The notes beneath the pieces are model-generated. The model saw only the letters and a list, made by a program, of their open reading frames with translations, searched no databases and was not told the origin of the DNA. Of a DNA stretch of 64,000 nt, positions 47,380-57,990 are shown one piece after another (positions within the stretch are counted from its first letter, which is position 1; each line of letters begins with the position of its first letter). Location: NCBI RefSeq assembly GCF_000346465.2, contig NC_034011.1, positions 12,670,196 to 12,734,195 on the forward strand. Direction: 5' to 3'. A program made the position numbers and the translations under genes. Source of the DNA: Prunus persica (taxonomy: Eukaryota > Streptophyta > Magnoliopsida > Rosales > Rosaceae).

Positions 47380-47760
47380 CGGTTTTCTATATAAACCGTC
47401 ATGGTTATTCTCAATTCTTGTCATTAATTTGATCTACCGACGTAGGACACAAAAATACCATAAATAAATAATAATAATAAATTACAATTGAGATGACAGT
47501 TTAGATATAAGTTGAGACGTATAAATTGAATAAATACGACAGTCTCAGAAAATTGATTATATCGGCGGTTTTCTATATAAACCGTCGTGGTTATTCTCAA
47601 TTATTGTCATTAAGTTGGTCTACTGTCGTAGGATACCAAAATCCAATAAATAAATAGTAAAAAAATTATATTAATAAGACGACGGTTTATATATAAGGGT
47701 GGACGTATAAAGTTAATAAATACGACAGTAAATTTTAACTTTATGACGTGGTAAATTTTA
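47380..47760 (+). repeat. 190-bp tandem duplication
   Basis: GCGGTTTTCTATATAAACCG begins near 47380 and again near 47572, followed in both copies by TGGTTATTCTCAATT, TTGTCATTAA and ending ATAAATACGACAGT. The copies are diverged, so this is an older duplication. Each copy begins with an inverted repeat (CGGTTT...AAACCG). Confidence 0.8.
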
Positions 47761-48248
47761 TTATACAAGTTAATTGAACAAACCAACGTGGTTAGTGTTA
47801 AAGATACCGTTGTAGTACGATTCAAGAAATAAGTCGATAAATTTATCTTTACCGTCGTTGTACATGCATTTAATACAGCAGTAGTTTGTAATTTACCGCC
47901 GTGGATTGTTTCAAAATTATACGGCGCCAGATACGAAAGCTTGGTCGTGTTTATTACAGAATAAAAACGGCGGCTGTTTTTTAACACCGTCATGTTTACT
48001 TTCTTCGTCTGTGGATTCATACCTTCTACCGTTGTTTGTTTTCTCCGAGTTTACTCTGAGGAAAAACTTTTTCAATAAGACGTCGCTTTTTTAATTAGGT
48101 GTGTCGTTTTTTAAAAACAGCAATTGGAATCTCCATTTTTTAGATGTTTAAGTTAATCATACACGGCGGTGTTATAAAACCGTCGTCTTTTCAAAGATAA
48201 CGATGGTTTTCCGTCAAACCGTTGTTTTTTTCTGGTCGTTTTTTTCAC

Positions 48249-48262
48249 TTTTTGTAGCAGTG
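48249..48262 (-). repeat. right terminal inverted repeat of CACTA element
   Basis: TTTTTGTAGCAGTG on the plus strand, inverse of CACTGCTACAAAAA; one mismatch to the left end. The following bases TATGC continue the inversion (GCATA) beyond the expected element border. Confidence 0.92.
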
Positions 48263-49263
48263 TATGCTCAACTGATGAAGCATGGGGATCCTCTCATTTA
48301 AACAAGGTGAAGTTTGGTACCTTGAAACCTGGGGATAGAGGTATCTGATCAATGTAAGCCGGATATGGTTTTCTGTAGGTGGGCCTTTCTCCTCTTCTGG
48401 CTTCAGGCTCCATCATTTCTCTTATCATTCTCAGCAGTGCCCCCATGTCATTCAAAGCATTGATAAGGTGTGGATTTCGCCCCTGTTCTGGCTGGGTGTG
48501 GTCAATCCTGTGCTCCATTCTGCATGGCCTGTGCAGAGCTTCCTCCATATATTCTTCCTCTTCTTCAAGATCCAAATGATTCCTCCAGTTTGCCCCCGGC
48601 CTGTTCCTGTCATTATTGGCCAAAAGGTTAATTCCCCATCTGCCTCTCATGCCTCTTGCTGGTGGAGGGAATAGATTGGGGTCCATCCTTCTAGGTCTGT
48701 AAGGCAACACAGCCGGTGCCTCAGGCAGAAGTGCCAAGGGCTGATCATGTTGGGCCACAAGTTGTGGAATAGGTGGAGGTTTTGGCTGATTCTGGGAGAC
48801 CTGAACTAGTGTAGGGCCTTCTTGCCGAACTGGAACCTCATGCTCTTGGATTGGAAGGGCTCCTCCCCTCTGTCCAGCTTGGATCTCTCAATGCCCTGGT
48901 ATTTTAGCTATCTGTGCGATGAGAGGGTTCTCTTGGTATGGCCATGCCAATCCTTGTGGAGGGCCGTAAGGGAGGTCTAGCTGCTGGACCACAACATCTG
49001 GGTTTGGAATCCTGGCCATAGCAGCTTCACGGTCCTTCCTAAACTGCCTATTAAATTGCCATTGCATCATGGCTGTCATGTTGTTTAGAGTATCCTGGCT
49101 CCTTTGTGCTGTGGCCTCCTGTCGGAACACAGCTTCCTGTATCTAGTTCAACCTCCTGGAGCCAGACCTAGAACATCTACTTCTGGTACTGTCATGGCCT
49201 GATTGCCTAGCATCACTTTCTTCTGACTCCAGTCCTTCCCGGAGAGCTACTTGATCTCTTTTC
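48263..49263 (-). pseudogene. Ty3/gypsy gag pseudogene, truncated by the CACTA element
   Basis: On the minus strand the frame begins with ATG at 49263 (MKRDQVALREG) and continues through AVFRQEATAQRSQDTL, a Pro-rich middle and a Glu-rich stretch to SPGFKVPNFTLFK, a conserved gag entry motif. There is an in-frame TAG near 49144, a TGA near 48886 and a frameshift/TAA near 48294. After that, EDPHASSVEH-like sequence continues in another frame until the CACTA end at 48262. The downstream gag and all of pol are absent. Capsid protein family by resemblance; not functional. Confidence 0.78.
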
Positions 49264-49345
49264 ATGGCACAGCGTGGATTTTGGCTAGAACTTCCAATAT
49301 TCATATACTTTTAGAAAATTTCTCTAGGAGTATGTATACTGAGAG

Positions 49346-49363
49346 GTCCCATTGGGCGTGCCA
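49346..49363 (-). other. putative primer-binding site
   Basis: TGGCACGCCCAATGGGAC on the minus strand, three bases after the LTR end and 83 bases before the gag ATG. The position and the TGGCACGCCC core, common after plant gypsy LTRs, support a primer site. I have not confirmed the tRNA. Confidence 0.65.
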
Positions 49364-49366
49364 AAT

Positions 49367-50999
49367 TGTTCACCCGTTTGATGTTTGCTCTTGTGATGAA
49401 AAGGTAAAGTTCCCCATTGCCTTGAAAACCTTTAACTGGTCAATAAGTCAACTTTCTTTAGTATGCGAGCGTGTCACTGCTAGCAATAAAAATTCTAGCA
49501 GACTTCTTAAGAATAGATAACTTGCGCCCCAAGTTACTGGTTTCTAAACAAACGATTGTGAATTTGGGTGAGGAATATCTCCCAAGTAAGTTCTTTTCTT
49601 CCCTCAGACTGGTGAAGACTTCACAATTTTTCACAGTACAAAACTGGTAATTCTGGCCATAATAAATGATAAGATAGTAAACTATTTCTAGGCAGAAGTG
49701 CCTTTTACAAAACTTAAAAGAGAAAAATCAACTCTAGAAAGACAAAAAGAAGGCTGGACTTCCATTTCTGCTTGGATAGAAACTTCTAATCCGGGCTAGA
49801 CTGGGTAAGCATGTACTGGACTAAGTTATCAACAACTTCAACTACTAAGCTTCAACTGTAAATAGATACTAACGTTCGAGTTTGGCAGAGCTTTAATCGA
49901 TTTCAAACCCTGGAAGGCTTTTTGAATGGGCAGAATTGTGGCTTCTTCAGTCTGAAAGGGGTAGAAGTGGCTGGACTTGAGGATTTATTAAGCTGGAACT
50001 GCACTGTGACACCTGTTCTGCTTGATTAGGACTCTCCATAAATTTGTTGAGGTTTTCATATTTACCCAGACTTCGCTTGTTTTGGCTTTTGCTGAACCAA
50101 ATTTGTAACGAGAGGAATTTCGTTTTGAATGACTTATTTCTCTAAGTCTGAACTAGAAGTTCTGATTTATAGCTGGCTTCTTTTGTGGCTCAAATGAGCT
50201 TTTAGTTGCTTCAATTTGTTTGAAGGTTCTCAGAGATCAAGTGATCATTTTGGGTTTTTGTCTTTGGTTGATTTTTTGGTTGTGTCTTATTTATGTTCAC
50301 CCTCTCGTATATTTATAAGAAATGTTTTGGAGTAGGGTTCCTAATTCTTTTAATAATGGGCAGCAAAAATTCTCAAAAGATCTCTCATTTTTAAATGCAA
50401 AGAAAAAGAGGTTCTATCAATTCTGGCAGATAAGCTCTCAATAGTCAGTTCCTAAGGCAATCATTTCCCTGTTTTTCCAGAAAGAAAACCAAACCCTTCT
50501 TCCAATTTAACTACTCCTTGCAAGAGTTCAAACTGTGATATTTATTTTTGATCTTCTAGATGAACAACTCCATGCTTCCTACTTATCTTTTTAGAAAATA
50601 TGGCCTGCTTATCCCTTGAAAATGATGTCCACCCAATTTTTCTGGATATAGAAAAGGATTCTGATCTTTTAGCCCCAGAGTTTCAGAGAAGTCCCTCTGC
50701 TAATGACCTGCTTTCATTAATTACCAATCAACTCTCTTGTCATAGTTGAAATTGTTGACTTTTCAAAGTCAGGTAGTCACGTGGGTTCTGAGAATAGACT
50801 TTCCAAAAAATCAGCTGATCTTATACTCCATGTTTTGAGATCAATGGTGAGTATTTAGATGCTGGGCCTCTGATGTGGATTTTGGGCTTTCTCTATTTTT
50901 GAATCAAAGCCCAGTCCTCCGTCTTTTCTGTTTTGTGGGCCTTTCTTCGCCTAGATGGGCTTGTGCTTGTGGATTTCTCTTTTAGCCCAAACAAAAACA
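49367..50999 (-). repeat. LTR of the broken gypsy element
   Basis: On the minus strand it runs from TGTTTTTGTTTGGGC (50999) to GGGTGAACA (49367), so the ends are TGTT...AACA. A TATAAATA on the minus strand at 50310-50317 is the likely promoter. The right end is inferred from terminal symmetry only; no target duplication or second LTR is present. Confidence 0.6.
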
Positions 51000-51839
51000 T
51001 GGAAATTGCTTACACTTTACTGATAACAACTATGTTTATTGTGTATAACAACCTAAGTTTTGCCACAACAATTGAAGTTAAAAATTAAAAACAACATCAG
51101 CACTCCATGGGAATCAAAGCCTATAATCATAATGGTCAATAATATTTGTAGAAAGTCAAATTATTTGTAGGCTTTTCACTTCAATGTAAGCACAAAAAAT
51201 GAAGGCCGCAAACCATAATTTGCCACAACAGTAGCTTCTTCTCTGTAGTGGTAAGTTAGAACACGCTTCAGTATAATCAAAACCCTTGATGCTATAATGA
51301 GTATTTAGCATCAGTGCTAATATATTCCTTGATGCTATTAAAGGTTTAGGCATAAGAGGTCAACGCTTTTTTGGCACATGGTAACAACTTACGCATCAAC
51401 GATTATGTAAATAGCGAAGCAGTAAATAATATTTAGCAACGGATAATATCCGAAGCGAATGACTATATCATATGCATCGGTTCCCAATACTTCGTTTCTT
51501 AAGTACCTTTAGCAACGGATATTATCCAAAGGTAAAAGTCAATTTTCGCATAGTGTTAGTCCACGTGCAGACATGACAGTTTCATAAATGTTGCTTGAAT
51601 GTGAAGAAACAGAAGCCTTCCCGAATTTTGCAAGCTACGTGCCATATATGGTTGGAAAGATAAGACATATACATGTCTGAATCATATTGTTACAGATTTT
51701 TCTAGAAGGTGGAAGATCCCTAAATCGTGTAGCAATAGGGATGAGCTGTATTTCTCTATGGAATTAGGAATTGTGATCTTTACTTTCCTACTTTGATTTC
51801 TTGTTCACCAAGACTTTTTGGACGAATTTTTAATCAATT
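51000..51839. mobile_element. CACTA-like remnants
   Basis: CAACGGATAATATCC and CAACGGATATTATCC near 51403 and 51513 are subterminal-like palindromic repeats. TTTTCGCATAGTG ends at 51555, the inverse of a CACTATGCGAAAA terminus. A second TAGTG-type end, inverse of CACTACAGAGAAGAAG, lies at 51250. No opposite termini were found and there is no coding sequence, so these are old non-autonomous pieces. Confidence 0.4.
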
Positions 51840-52780
51840 GTAGGGTTTAGAACTCTGATATAATCATATAAAGGGCTAGCCAAGGCTCCGATACATGGGA
51901 TTCACGTCCTAAGGACATCAACTGCACAAGAAGAGAAAGCTGTCGTTGAATTCTTTCTTCTCCTTTTTCTTTTAATTTTCAGTTCTTATGTATTTGTTTT
52001 CAATTTCATTCAAGAACATGAGTAACTGATTTCTTATAAGTTAGGGCTTAATCTTGAAGCCCTAAATGTGATTTCAATTCTATAAATAAGTTCGAATGGA
52101 TTTTCAGTTTCTACAAGCGTGATGATTTCGGTTTCTCTTTGTTGTGTGAATTATGATATTTTGTTTCTTTAAGTAGCTAACTTTGAAACATGTATTGGAA
52201 TTAAATTGTTGTAGAACATAGGTTAATTTTCATATTGCCCGTGTTCTTGTTTGCAACGAATAATTGGGTTAAGAACTAATTATGAGAAATCGATTCTTGA
52301 ATTCCTAATAACAAATGCCATGTTTTAGGGTTTTTGTGACAGTCATATTCTCTTTGCTCTTAATGAATTCTTGATTGTTAATTTGAGTAAATACCATCTT
52401 GGATTTCAATTAAGAATACAAGTATTGATGTAAATGTCATACACTTTATGTACACTTAAGAGATAATCATACAACTCGAGTCAAATGCCATGATCTTATT
52501 GTGATTGTAGTCATCATATGCTTGCTGGAAATTGATTATCCATTGTTGTTTATGAATTGATTGATTGTTTGGAGGTGGATAGTGAGTCCTAGCAATTGTT
52601 CTTGACAGATTTAAAACCAATTCTTCTCAAAGTCTAATTTAAATTTTCTTTTCTTTTCTTTTCTTTTCCTTGCTTTGATTTACAAAATTAAATCAAAACC
52701 CCTTTGGTGTGGAGTGTGTGTGGAAGTCCTTGTAGCTTCAACTTTCTTTTGGTTTCGTGTTTGTTTTAGTTTTCATTGTG
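51840..52780 (+). mobile_element. diverged Athila-like LTR fragment
   Basis: Landmarks occur in the same order as in the LTR at 3959: a TATA-like CATATAAAGGG (51866), GTTAGGGCTTAATCTTGAAG (compare GTTAGGGCTTAGGATGAAGC), AGTAGCTAACTTTG (compare AGTAGCTAACTAGG), and CTTAATGAATTCTTG with AAATACCATCTTGG (compare CTTAATGACTCTTG and GATACCATGCTTAGG). It lacks the GGCGCAACA end and a primer site, so it is truncated. Confidence 0.55.
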
Positions 52781-52829
52781 TGACATGATAAACATCTCTT
52801 TAGATGAGAATGACCCTTCCTTTCTTACA

Positions 52830-52847
52830 TCTCTCTCTCTCTCTCTC
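52830..52847 (+). repeat. (CT)n microsatellite
   Basis: Short CT run about 100 bp beyond the stop codon of the zinc-finger gene, possibly in its 3' UTR. Confidence 0.9.
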
Positions 52848-52947
52848 AAGTAGTACTTCATCTCATTTCTCTTTATTACAATATTAGCTCTACTTAAACA
52901 TTTTCTTGTCCATATAGTCTGATGAGAAAAAACAAACAAAAAAATCG

Positions 52948-54754
52948 TCAAGTCCAATACCCGTTTATTGATGGTGATGATGAGTGGCAAATGGCCTGCA
53001 CACCAACACCAAGGAAATCCCTAGTTTGACCACCTCCTCCTCCTGCAGCAATAGTTTCTTGTTGATGATGATGATCATTAGTAGTAGTAGTAGTAGCCGC
53101 ACTACAATTCTGTATGCTGCGGCGCTTGGCATGATGATCATGGCCATGATCATCTGGACTAGTAACTCCGTAGAGCCCACAAACTTTGCTGATATTATTC
53201 ATCCCAAAACTCCCCAGCAATGGCGCCTCACTCGAAGTTGTTGACCCAATTTGAGCGGCTTTCTGCAGCAAAGCCGTGGCTGACATTTTACTGCTGTAAA
53301 AGGAAGGAACATCACTTATTATATTATTGCTAATTAAAGCAAGCGATGAACTAGAACAACTACTACTAGTAGTGCTAGTACAAGTAATGCTTTCTTGATG
53401 ATGAGGAGCATTGCTGTTTGAGATTGAATAAGGTGATGGTGATGAAATCAGCTGCTTATTTCCAACAACCCAATTATTTATCTGATCATAATCCGACGGT
53501 GGAGGACAATGACGATGATGATCATGATTCTTATTATTATTGTAATTGTTATTGCCGCCCATCATCCATATAGACATCCCGCGGGATGCCTCATCATCAA
53601 TATTGTTAGGGGTTGAGATCATTGGCTTGAAAATGGAAGAAAAATATTGCTGTGCCGTGATGTTATTATTCGGCCCTGCTACTGCTCCGATTGAGTATCC
53701 CATGTACTGATAATTGATATTGCCACCCATCGGAATGTTGTTAATATTGGATGCTGCGTTTACTCTAGCCGTTTCTTCAGCCAACGCATCGCAAAAGGCC
53801 CGGTGAGTGATGAAGCTATCACGCCTGCATGTCAACCACAAAATTATATATTACACAAAACTGAACCCACATCAACTAAATTGGAAAATAGAAACTAATT
53901 ATTAGAGGCTCTTAAAAACATGGAAAATAGCACTTCACAAAATGTAAATTAAAAAATTAAAAAATGACCACTGATTGAAAATGCATTTGAGTTAATTTTG
54001 TAAAAACAAATAATAATAAATTTTTTTGTGTATATATATAAACACATATATTAACGCATATATAATTGAAACCAATATCTATTAAATTAAAATTAATCTA
54101 GGAAATGAATGAATTAAAATTGGAGTGTATATACCGTGAAAATAGAGTCCCACAGTCACATTTGTACTCCCGAGTGCCGCAGGTCTTTGAGTGAGCCTTC
54201 CAGTCTGACTGCACGGCATATCGCTTGGAGCACTTGTCACACTTCCACTTCTTCTCCCCATGTTTCCGGCAGAAGTGTTTCTTGATGCCCGTCAGATCTC
54301 CGAGAGCCCGGGATGGGTGGTGGTGGACGCAACTCTTTTCAGGGCACACATACACGCGCTTCCTCGGTTCTTTGTTTGTTCTCTGCTTCAGCTTCCATGG
54401 AAGGTTGTGGCCGCGACGATGGAGCTGCAGGTTTTGATCTCTTTGGAAGCCCTTGCCACATATTTCGCACAAGAATCTGTTGGTGGCCATCAGAGTCTTC
54501 GGAGACAAGGCTATTACTTCAGCTTCAGGATCTGTACATCCGTATGTATATAAGCATATGTATGTACATATACATGGAAAAAACAGAAAATAATTAAAAA
54601 TGAATTGACTAGGAAATGAAAGAAGCTTGCCTGGGTTTCCTGGGAGGTTTCTCTTCTTTTTCGCAGGAGGAGGAGGAGGAGGGCTAATGGATCCAGCAGC
54701 TGGGTCTTGAACAAACCCATTCATTGGTGGAATTGATTCTTCATTTAAAGCCAT
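52948..54754 (-). CDS. INDETERMINATE-domain C2H2 zinc-finger transcription factor, 465 aa
   Basis: Three exons: 54754-54631, 54531-54135 and 53824-52948 (TGA), total 1398 bp. Intron 1 (99 bp) uses a GC donor (CAG|GCAAGC); intron 2 (310 bp) is GT-AG. Residues 24-35 are a Pro run plus KKKR, a likely nuclear signal. Then come NLPGNPDPEAEVIALSP and four fingers: C63/C66/H79/H83, C104/C109/H127/H132, C139/C142/H155/C159 and C166/C168/H181/C185, the family's two C2H2 and two C2HC fingers. Two C-terminal family motifs are present, MSATALLQKAAQ (354-365) and TRDFLG (441-446), with Asn-, Ser- and His-rich stretches between. IDD proteins are nuclear DNA-binding factors, many partnering with GRAS proteins. 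Length is normal and there is no lesion. I cannot assign the exact paralogue. Confidence 0.96.
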
Positions 54755-54950
54755 GTTTCAAACATTCAAGGCTTTCTCTTCTCAGTTTTGACTCAATCTA
54801 TAAGACACCTTGACAAGAAAAAGACAAGCTCTCACTAAGAATAGCATTAGTTAGAGACTTGTGATTTGGAAGAAAACCCAAGAGTAATGGTGTTATTATA
54901 TGCGGTTTCAACCCTAACAACAAAAGCTATAATATATACAAGATATATAT

Positions 54951-54992
<42 letters not shown>

Positions 54993-55010
54993 GTTGCAGT
55001 CATTTTAATT
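54755..55010 (-). promoter_or_regulatory. 5' leader and promoter of the IDD gene
   Basis: Upstream of the ATG on the minus strand are a likely leader (54755-54900) and a TATATATT stretch near 54935. A long CT run at 54953-54990 reads GA on the coding strand. GA repeats near plant promoters can bind BPC/GAGA-type factors (family knowledge); any role here is inferred. Confidence 0.5.
54953..54990 (+). repeat. (TC)n microsatellite
   Basis: Uninterrupted TC run in the promoter of the IDD gene; likely length-polymorphic. Confidence 0.95.
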
Positions 55011-56687
55011 ATCTACTTTTTAGGAGGAATGGAATAATATATATTTTGAGAGGCGGTAAAAAGTTAAAGTTGGGAGGAGGGGCAGGAAGGCAGGAGAGAG
55101 AAAGTTGAAGAGCAAAGGTGCATGATGACACATATGATGAGGCCGGGAAAAAGCTTAGTCTACATGCCCTTTCCCATTTCGAATGATTATCCCATAATTT
55201 GTTTGCCTTTAGTTTTTCAATATTTATAATCCACTGTCTTTATTTATTATTTTATTTTATTTATGTATGTGACACTAATTTCTTTAATTTAATATTTCTT
55301 TGAGAGAGCTCCACTCAAATATTTGAAGGAAACCTAGCCAGCTAGCTGACATATATATTATCTATATATACATATGTGTTCAAAAGCAATTGTATATTAT
55401 TGTAGATTGTAATATTTCTTTGGTTTCACGTTTACCACCATGGTAGGATACTTACCGCTGAACTGATGAGAATGAATTTGGGCGGCGCAGCACCAAGATA
55501 ATGTTATAAACTACACAAATCCTATTAGTTACTATCATTTGCTATGCTTTATTTTATCTTTTCAAACTCTCAAATGAACAAATGAACAGTTTTCAGACAA
55601 CTTTACATTCGAAATTATGAAAAGCTTTGGTTTAATTAATTTCCTGATCACCTTTCATTATAGAAATCCACCACTGTAATTTTCAATAGCTTATATGCTT
55701 AATACCTTTCTTCCTCCAAACTTGTACAAATTTTAGTTCCAGTCACTACTAGAAAAGCTCCAAATAAACCACGGATATACCCGTATCTGTGGCCTACTAA
55801 TTAAAATATTTCAGTAACTTAATTAGTCCAACCTCCATCTCTTAAAAATAAGAAGAAAAAAAAATATGATTTAATGAGTTAGTAAGATAATTTTCTTGCT
55901 TCAACTATTGCAAAAAAAAAAAAAAAAACGATTTTAATTACAATAAGATGAATCATATGTATGCATTTCTAGTTGTTCTTTTAATTTTTCTTTTATTTTC
56001 TAGCTAGAGATGTCCTTCCATTCAGAGGCACCTTCTTTAATATTTATTTTTCACAACAGTAAAATCGTTTTCAGTTTGCTACCTCCTTAGTCAAAGTGAA
56101 CATTTAAGACTTCCCTAATATAATTCTTTGCCTTAATCAAATTAATTAAGGGCTAATATATATAAGATTACATATGATTTACATGGAAATCTTACAAGTC
56201 TGCCATGCACGTGCTAAATGTCAAATGAAGATGAATCCAGAGGAAACGACCAAGTTTAACAAGTAATTAAAGGGAATAATCGACCCAATGACAGTACAAC
56301 CAGGGCATCGATCGCCTCCTCAAATCTTCATCATCGTGTAAATCGATCATGAGATTTTCATATGAACAAAAGTTGGAAAGTTTGGTTATTGGTCATAGTT
56401 TTTGAATGGTAAATAAAACTTTTAAGCTTATCTTTATAGATTTCATGAACGGGGATGTCATGGAGTTTTATTTGTGAGGTTTTCAACTGCTGAGAATATA
56501 AGTTTCATGGAGTTTTATTTTGTAATCTTCTTTTTTCGATGTTAGTGGATCACCATTATGACCCGTACCTTCACATAGTCCAATTTGGGGATTTGGAGAT
56601 TCATACAAATAAGCTTAATTGCATAAAATTATATAACATCTTTGCATATTCACTAATCTCTAATTAATTCGAGATGCATACTCAAAC
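55011..56687. other. intergenic region with a CACTA terminus
   Basis: AT-rich, no gene seen. At 55744 a CACTA end, CACTACTAGAAAAGCTCC, is followed by a palindrome (CCACGGATATACCCG with TATCTGTGG) typical of subterminal repeats. No opposite end was found, so it is a relic. Confidence 0.45.
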
Positions 56688-57990
56688 TGTTGATGTCCAA
56701 AATCGGATTCAACTTCAATGGATGAAGCGTGGAGTCTTCAGTAGGAGAATGGAAGGATTCAATCTCCGCTAAGTGAACCTTTGGCGAGGAGGAGATGGCA
56801 CAGAAGAAACGGTCGTCAAGCTTCGGAAGCCAGTGTGGTGCCAGCCGAAGGCTCTCTAATGCTTAAGTCAACAAGAGTGTGATGAGTGGTAATTTTGGCA
56901 GAATAACAATAAAGATGAAAAGTGGTTACCCTTTTATCTGGGCATTATTCCTCTTTTATAGAGAAATGAAAGTGGGAGTTTGCAAAAAGTTTCGATGTGG
57001 GACTTTGTGCAAACCATTGTGGTGGCAACGTGTGTCCAAGGCTTAGGTTCTGTAGTTTGAGAGCTTCAGCCATTACCTTCAACACATAATTGTCGAATAA
57101 GAGGAAAGTGTCTCCTTTATTGTATGGATTGTTAACCTTGCCATAAGGCAAGGTTATTTTGGTATTTTATCTATTGTTCAAGCGTCTTGCTAATTGACAA
57201 TACTGAATGTATGTCGAAGGTAAGTAGTGAGTAGAAATGAGCCAAAGTCAGGCATTTCATTAAATGGATGCTGATAGGCATAAATACAAAAAAAGCTTGA
57301 TAAAGCTTAAAACATAGGTGTTGAAGGCGTAGGAGAACTTGAAAACGTAAATGCCAAAGGTAAATACTGTTTATTCGTAGTAATACTTAAGGTGATTTGC
57401 ATTCCAGGTATGAGGTAGGGGCTTGCCGTTGGAATCGCAAAGTTGATAAGTGCCAAGGCGACAAACTTTAAACTTCATATAGTCCTTCCCAGGTTGGCGG
57501 AGGGTACCTTCGGCAGAGTTCTTGGTTGCCATTGAAACCTTGCGCATGACCTAATCTCCAAGTCTGAAGGCACGGGGCAGCACACAAGAGTTGTAGTACT
57601 TGGCAACACATTGCTTGTAAGCAAACTTGCACATGTTGGCCTGGTCACAAAGCTCTCAATGAGGTCTAGGTTTAGAGCCAGCTGCTCGTCGTTAGCTCCA
57701 GCGTCAAATCCTGATTTTCGGTAGGAAGGCTGGCCAATTTCCATTGGTACAACAGCTTCAGTACCAAAGTGGTTACTTTTTTATTTAGGCACTATTCCTC
57801 TTTAATAGAGAAATGCAAGTGGGAGTTTGGGCAAATTTTTGATGTGGGACTTTGTTCAAACCATTGAGGTGGTGCCACGTGTCCAAGACTTAGGTTCTAT
57901 ACTTCAAGAGCTTTGTCCATCGCCTTCGGTAGGCAATTTCCGTATCGGAGGAAAGTGTCTCTTAGGCAGGCTGGGATCATGATGATGTCA
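56688..57990. mobile_element. decayed Ty3/gypsy element remnant
   Basis: TGTTGATGTCCAAAATCGG at 56688 looks like an LTR start. About 200 bp (56930-57130: TATTCCTCTTTTATAGAGAA, GATGTGGGACTTTG) recur at 57771-57970, indicating LTR pieces. Between them, on the minus strand at about 57360-57760, is a degenerate pol C-terminus: EIGQPSYR, ANDEQLALNLDLIE, then in other frames GTLRQPGK and GTYQLCDSNGKPLPHTWN, the integrase end of gypsy polyproteins. Several frameshifts are present. The LTR-like and pol parts appear to face opposite ways. Confidence 0.6.
57475..57744 (-). pseudogene. gypsy integrase C-terminal fragment
   Basis: Open minus-strand frame beginning MEIGQPSYRKSGFD, the segment that follows the integrase core in gypsy polyproteins. 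After LIESF the frame leaves the conserved path, and the expected KQ..KYYNS region is only partly readable in other frames, so the gene is broken. Confidence 0.6.

Larger units (their letters stand above)
44901..48248. repeat. right subterminal motif region of the CACTA element
   Basis: About 3.3 kb without a confirmed gene, crowded with ACGACGGT, ACCGTCGT, CCGACGTGG and degenerate forms in both orientations. It contains the hairpin array at 46938-47276, a 190-bp tandem duplication at 47380-47760 and a short plus-strand frame at 45470. The promoter of the two minus-strand genes should be here. Confidence 0.8.
33329..48262 (-). mobile_element. CACTA (En/Spm) DNA transposon, apparently coding-complete
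   Basis: 14,934 bp. The left end is CACTACTACAAAAAA. The right end, read inward, is CACTGCTACAAAAAG, giving terminal inverted repeats of about 14 bp with one mismatch. It encodes, on the minus strand, a TNP2-type transposase (34938-38285) and upstream of it a Transposase_24/C48 protein (40252-43903). Both can be spliced without stops or frameshifts. Ends, spacers and five of the six introns of the upstream gene are packed with ACGACGGT / ACCGTCGT and variants, comparable to the subterminal binding repeats of En/Spm. Canonical 3-bp target duplications are not found: ATA on the left, TAT on the right. The left neighbour is satellite and the right neighbour is a truncated gag. Confidence 0.93.

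Noticed and set aside
48379..48674. Plus-strand frames opposite the gag pseudogene
   Set aside because: Shadows; the conserved protein pattern is on the minus strand.
54225..54597. Plus-strand frames opposite the zinc-finger exon
   Set aside because: Antisense to a well-conserved C2H2 region; GC-rich codons keep the other strand open.
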